The position numbers and the translations under genes are program-made. A stretch of 64,000 nucleotides of DNA from Branchinecta lynchi (taxonomy: Eukaryota; Arthropoda; Branchiopoda; Anostraca; Branchinectidae): contig JAKZAP010000018.1 of NCBI GenBank assembly GCA_023053575.1, forward strand, positions 1,240,001-1,304,000, given 5' to 3'. Shown piece by piece: positions 51,001 through 57,000 of the stretch. The notes below the pieces were generated by a model, which saw only the letters and a program-made list of their open reading frames with translations, was not told the DNA's origin and ran no database searches. Each line of letters opens with the position of its first letter. Position 1 is the first letter of the stretch.

Positions 51001-54000
51001 CACAAGTAGCAAGGTGTCGTCGGCGTTGTTGTTGTTGTTGTTGCTACTCGTGTCTTCTCTTTCCGCGAGATAATCCAAATGTTTTTCTTTAGGATCCCTA
51101 GTACCCCTACGGAGCCAGATCCAGACGTTCCCTTAGAACGCGTGGAGACTCGAGAGATCCCACTTGAAGAACTAGAACCGACACCAGATAGCGTTTCCGA
51201 CCATTCGCACCAGCCATGGCCAGAACCGAAATTCGGTAAATTATTTTCTCCCTTTTCTTTGTTTTTAGTGGGGGTTATAAGCGTTGCGAAGGAGATTTAG
51301 CGATTTAATGAAATATAAGTTGCGTTTTTGCTGATACCATGGTATGTGTTACCACGGTCTAAAGGCGTTTTTGCAGTTATCGTGGTATCTGATACCACGG
51401 TTAAAAGGCGTTTTTGCAGTTATCATGGTATCTGGCCAGTTACCGTTGTATCAGATATTCAGATTCTACGGTCCGACCGTGGTAACTGGTCGTGGTATTG
51501 AAAAGTCATCTCACTTTTTTATCAAATTTTGTCAGATTGGTGAGAAAGAAGTTTAGCACTTAGTGATGTAACTGGATATCTGTTTTTCTTTTGGGATGAC
51601 TTTGAAAAGTGCAATTTCGGAAATAGTCATTTTTGCAGAGCACCGTGTATCAAATACCACGATAACTGCAAAAACGACTAATTGCAGATCCAGTTACCGT
51701 GGTAACAGATATCATGGTATCAGCAAACACGCAACTATAATTTAGCCACTGTACAATTCGACCCAAAGCTAGAGATGGGCAAAACTCGCCACGGTTTACA
51801 CCAATGGAGATGGTCCTGAACCAACTCCTTTAAAGGACCCCTGGCACTATTTACAACTTATAGTATTTTAACATATTCGAATACTTTAAGCCTAGGCCGT
51901 GCTTTCCACAAATAACCCACGGTTTTGGCTGTTTTAAGCCTTTTCCAAGACCCGTTGACTTGTAGCGAAAACAGGGAAACAATTTACATAACCGGTTTTT
52001 GTGACGGGAAAATTTCTCGTAGACAACCGTACTGGAACTGCGCTGTAAAATTTGTCCGTGTGGAGAAACACACAGGCGTATGCATAGCAACGTAATAAAT
52101 AGGAGGAACCTGCTTTGCCTTACTGTAAAAACAAATCTTGCACTATTTGATACTTGGATTAATATTGTCTCTACTGTGATAAGATTATTTCTAATTCAGA
52201 TTAATATTATCCCAGTAGAGATAAAAATAATCCCAGTAGCAAATATTGCAGTTAACTTTAATCCTTACTAGGAGAAACTTTTACAGTGTATTTGGCATTC
52301 CGGCACTGCGCAAGACGAGGTGCTTTCCACCTACCCGACTCCCAATCAAGCTCATGGAAATGAAACTTGATATATAATAATAACAATATAATTGCAATAA
52401 TAAGGCTATCGCCTCTATAATTTAAAAAACTTGTTCGTGCACTATCAACTGGGTAGTGGGTATGGATTTGTTTAAAGACATATGTTTTGTTTTTTTTGTC
52501 TTCAGAAAATCTGCTTCTTTTTTTATGCAGATTTTGTTAGTAATCTGTCAGCACAAGCTTCAACTCTATCGTTATTTTTCAGATTTGCCAGAGGGGCCTG
52601 TTGCTCCTTTCTCTAATATGCACGCCCCAGCGGTGGAGGAAATAGCCCATAATTTCTTCCCAATGGCCGGTCCACCACAGCACGGGCCTTTCCCCCCTGG
52701 TTTGCCCATGGGCCCGGGACCAATGCCGGGTATGATGGGACCCAGACCCCCGATGCAGCCGTCTGCTAACTCTGGTGGAACTTGGATGGTAAGTTGTGAA
52801 AAGGCAAAGGAGGAATAATACCCCCGCTCCCGGTTTCGTTCTAAAAATGATTCCAGAAATTTGGGTTTCTGGGGATTAGCGTGGAAGCCGGTTTCGAATG
52901 CGCTGTAATTTTTTATTTTATTTTATTAATGTTTAGTTCGACGGATTTGAGTATGTCTGATTTGACCGCGTTGTATGAAACCAGTAACTTGATTTTCTGG
53001 TGGAGAAACATGGCATCAGTGCTGTAAAAATTGTCAGCACTATACACACACTGTAATAAAAAATCTTGCAGTATTTGCAACTGAGATTAATCTTGTCTCT
53101 AAAAGATAATCTTATCTCTCCGAAAAAAAAAAATTTACATTTCAAAGAAAGTTACCTGCACAAGTTTATCGTTAGTTGGAAAGTGTTTCCGTTTTATGTT
53201 CTGGTATGACGTTCGAAATTTCTTTCAGATCCAATACTTGCAGAAGCGAAAGCTTTTTCGCTGCAGTTATATTATTACTGAAGAATCCTAGTTTTAACCC
53301 CTCCGAAACGAACATAAATTTTGTGCGAGGGGTTGCCGATTCATAGGAGATCATTAACTTGATTTTTAGACGGAGGAACGGGGAGTCAGTGTTGGAATTT
53401 CAAAACTAACATAAAGTTTCTTGCAGAGCTCCGTCAATCGGGTAACGTGTCCTTTTTTCTCGTTGTATGATATTTTCTGACATTAAAAAGACTTAGTACC
53501 CCCCCCCCCCCCCATGCAAATGTCTTCGTAGACGAAAATAAATTTCGGGATCGCGAGGGTGCATTGTATTTAACTTGGAAGGTACACCTTTGGAAGGTAC
53601 GATCACACAATGGCGTAAAACAAAGTGACTAGACAGATTTTGGCAGCTGCTGTGCGTTGCCTTACACCCATTGCCATCCTTGATGGCTTGACAAGCCGAC
53701 ATAACGCCATTAATATTTCAAGTTGATATATGTTCAAATAATGCATAAAACGGATACGTCAGCTACGATGCTTTAGCAGCGATATTTCGACCCTTCTTCT
53801 CGTCAGACTGTCAATCTTCAGGGTCATCGTCGGGGAAGGAACAAACCTGCAATAAATAACTGAAGCCTCTACCGACTTAAATATCTTATTCTGGGAAATT
53901 ACTTTTAAATAAAATGTAATTGATTTTTTTTTTTTTTTTTTAAGTTGACATAATAGAAGTATTCTTCAGCCTGAGCTGACAGATGACAAGAACTGATAAG

Positions 54001-57000
54001 TATCTCTTGGCCAGAGCAGAAATCCACGACAGTGCTCTGCGTGGAGTGTTGGCTATTGTATGGCACGTTACAGAGACTTGGGAATGCAGAATGTTGGGTA
54101 CACTGGTAGCGCTTATTCGGGAATGAATGGTCTGAGCAGGCATTGCTAGAAGTGTGAGACGGATGTTCCACGACATAGGAGTATTCAAAAAACTATGGGT
54201 GATGATAGTGATTGATGTAGAACGTCAGACAACTTTTCGCTTTTGCTTTGAGCTACCCCCCCCCCCCCCCCTCCCCAATAAAAAAGGGCCGGATCCGGCA
54301 AATAAATCTTACAGCTATATCGTCAATGAATATGTAAAAGGTAAATTTCGCTTCCGATCCGAAGCTTGTATAAACTAGTTTGACGAGTATTTTTTTTCAG
54401 ACCGGGGATGGTGCTGTATTCCAAGATCCACCCTCTTACGGATTCCCTCCTAATCCGATGATGGCGCCTTTTGTTCCCCCGATGTATCCACAGTACGACT
54501 TACCAATGGGACCGATGCCCGGAATGCTGCGACCAAGCGGTAAGACGTTCTTTAATAACACTAACATAATTTCTTTGTAGAGGCTTAACGACCTGCCATT
54601 CAATTTGCAAATATATTATATTATTATTATTAAAATGTATTCTCCTTCATCTCTCACTGCTTAAAGCCCTAACGCACAAAGCCTGGATGCTCATAAACTG
54701 AAACTTATTACTCCGCCAGCAAATAGTCTTAGTACTAACCAGCAAATAGTCTTAGTACTATCTCGGAGAATACAGAGAACTCAGGTGAGTTCCGCTGCAC
54801 ATTTCATAAGTAATAAACTGAAAGACAAAAATGCTCCTCAGCCGGGATTTGAACCAAGGACCCTCTGCTTACAAGGCAGGCGCTCTTATCATTTCAGCTA
54901 CTGAGGGGCTTGTGAACAGAGTTCGCAAACCACTAGAGTCTGGTAGAAGCCGGCCATAGGAACAGTGATCACGCCCAAAGGCAAAGACATCCCCATATAA
55001 CGGAACTTAATAATAAAACGTAGATGGCACTGGTTTATTGGTCACGGAACAAGTCCCTTGTGTAAAGTCACATAGTTGCCACATATATACCGTTATACCG
55101 TCCAGGAATAATTATTTTTGTTTTTCCAGAAATGGAGTACAGCGGTCCATCTCGAGGACCGCGACCTCCCTTCCGTGGAGGTCGAGACAGAGGTCGGAGT
55201 GATTACTACAGAGGGGAGAGAAGGAGGGATGGTCGACGAGACCATCGAGATCCCGAGGACCGGTATCGGGGTAGAGAGCCGCGTAAGTAATATTTTTCTT
55301 CTCGATCCGCTCTTGGCTAAAGGAGGGCGTTGGCGAGCAGGAAAGCAAAGTCGGAATCATTTTCGAGCGGTTTTAGCGCTGCTTCGGAGTGCGGAAACTT
55401 GCCGAACTTTCCGCTCGGTTTTCGAGCTTTGGAAACCGTAGCAGCTTTCTCAGAAAGTGATTCCAGAAAGTTAGGGAAAGCTCCGCCGAAGGTTGAATAA
55501 CTTCGTCGGGAATTTTGTGTGGAAAAAACACGGCAAGCGGAAGTTAAGGGAAAGCTCCGCCGAAGGTTGAATAACTTCGTCGGGAATTTTGTGTGACAGA
55601 AAAACGTCAAGCGTCCTGAAAGATGACTTCGTTGGTCCATAAACCACCAAGTAGATCGAAATGTCTAGAGATATGTCGTGGGCATTGACTATATTCAAAC
55701 ACAAAAACTTTGATTTGCATTAAGCAGACAAAACTCGAGTACTAATCAATCAAACATCAGTCTTATGAATCAATAGAAATTTTCAAAGATTTTACCCAAG
55801 TTTTTTGCGAATCGCTCTTCCTTTATACTTCTGGAGAAAGGTTCAAGATTTCACGTTGTTCGTACGAACTAAAAAAAAAACAGAACTATAGTCGTAGGAA
55901 AAAATTTATTTATAAGAAAAAAATTTCTTAGAAGTATTAATATACAGACAATGCTCAAATAATCCTGCTTTACAAGAAAAAAAATATCTGTTCCCAGTTA
56001 GAGACGTATTGCTACACATTTACAGACCAGGACTTGTGGAACCATTAATTGCGCTTTTGCAGATACCATGGTATCTGATACCACGGTCTAAAGTTGTTTT
56101 CGCAGTTATCGTGGTATTTGATACCCCGGTCAAAATGCGTTTCTGCAGTTACCGTGGTATCTGGCCAGAAATCGTGGTATCTGATATCCAGATACCACGG
56201 TCGGACCGTGATAACCTGACCGTGGCATCATGAAAAATTCATCTCAAGGAGTCCAGTTTTCTTTCTAACTGGTGGGAAAGTAAGTTATGTCACTCTATCA
56301 GGGGATATCTGTATTTCTTTTTGGATGATATCTAAAATCTCATATCCGGCTGTTGTCGTTTTTTGCACAGCAGCCGTAAGTCAGATACCACGGTAACTGC
56401 AAAAACGGCTAATTGCAGACAGAGGCGCTACCAACCAAAATCTTTGGGGGGGGGCAAGGTTTTTACCGACTGGCTGACCATTTTTCCGGTCTGTTTTTGC
56501 AGATAAAAACGATGAGAATATTATTGAGCGCCGACTCGGCTATTTTTTACCGACTAGACGACAACATGCGGGGGGGGGGGGGCTCCCTCCTATTCGTGAC
56601 GGCCCTGATTGTAGATCCAGTTACCGTGGATAAGTCAGAGGCGTTACACATGGGGAACGTCTCCCGTGGAAATACTTACATGACATGCAACAAAATTTGT
56701 CTTTCAGTGAAGGGTGAAAAAAAACCAGTCGGTTATGACCAGCCAGTCAGTTAACTACCCCATTGGTTCCCCCAAACTTTTTTGCTAGCAGTTTCTCTGT
56801 TGTAAGTATGTAGCTGCTCCTTTTTGAAGAAAAATTGTCAAAATGATCAGCCATCGATTCCTGTTCCGTGTTAGGCAACCTTTCAAGACATCAAATCTCC
56901 TGTCTGGTTTTGGCGAAAGAAAAATTCCAAAATTATATGCTTTCTTCTTAAACCATATTACGTGATACCTTTTTTTATTATTAGATTGGATCAAATTTTA

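Larger units (their letters stand above)
48537..51092. other. introns 5 and 6 outside exon 6 and the MITE: no other gene seen
   Basis: A G-run at about 48869-48882, a poly(A) at about 49480, a family H trace at 50397-50460 (GAGTAAGTCAGCTGAGATGT) and a GTT microsatellite near 51028. Exon 6 and the hAT MITE are listed separately. Confidence 0.5.

Noticed and set aside
55118..55441. 107-codon frame over exon 10
   Set aside because: Wrong phase for splicing from exon 9 and into exon 11; the RGG/RDR frame fits PNUTS composition.
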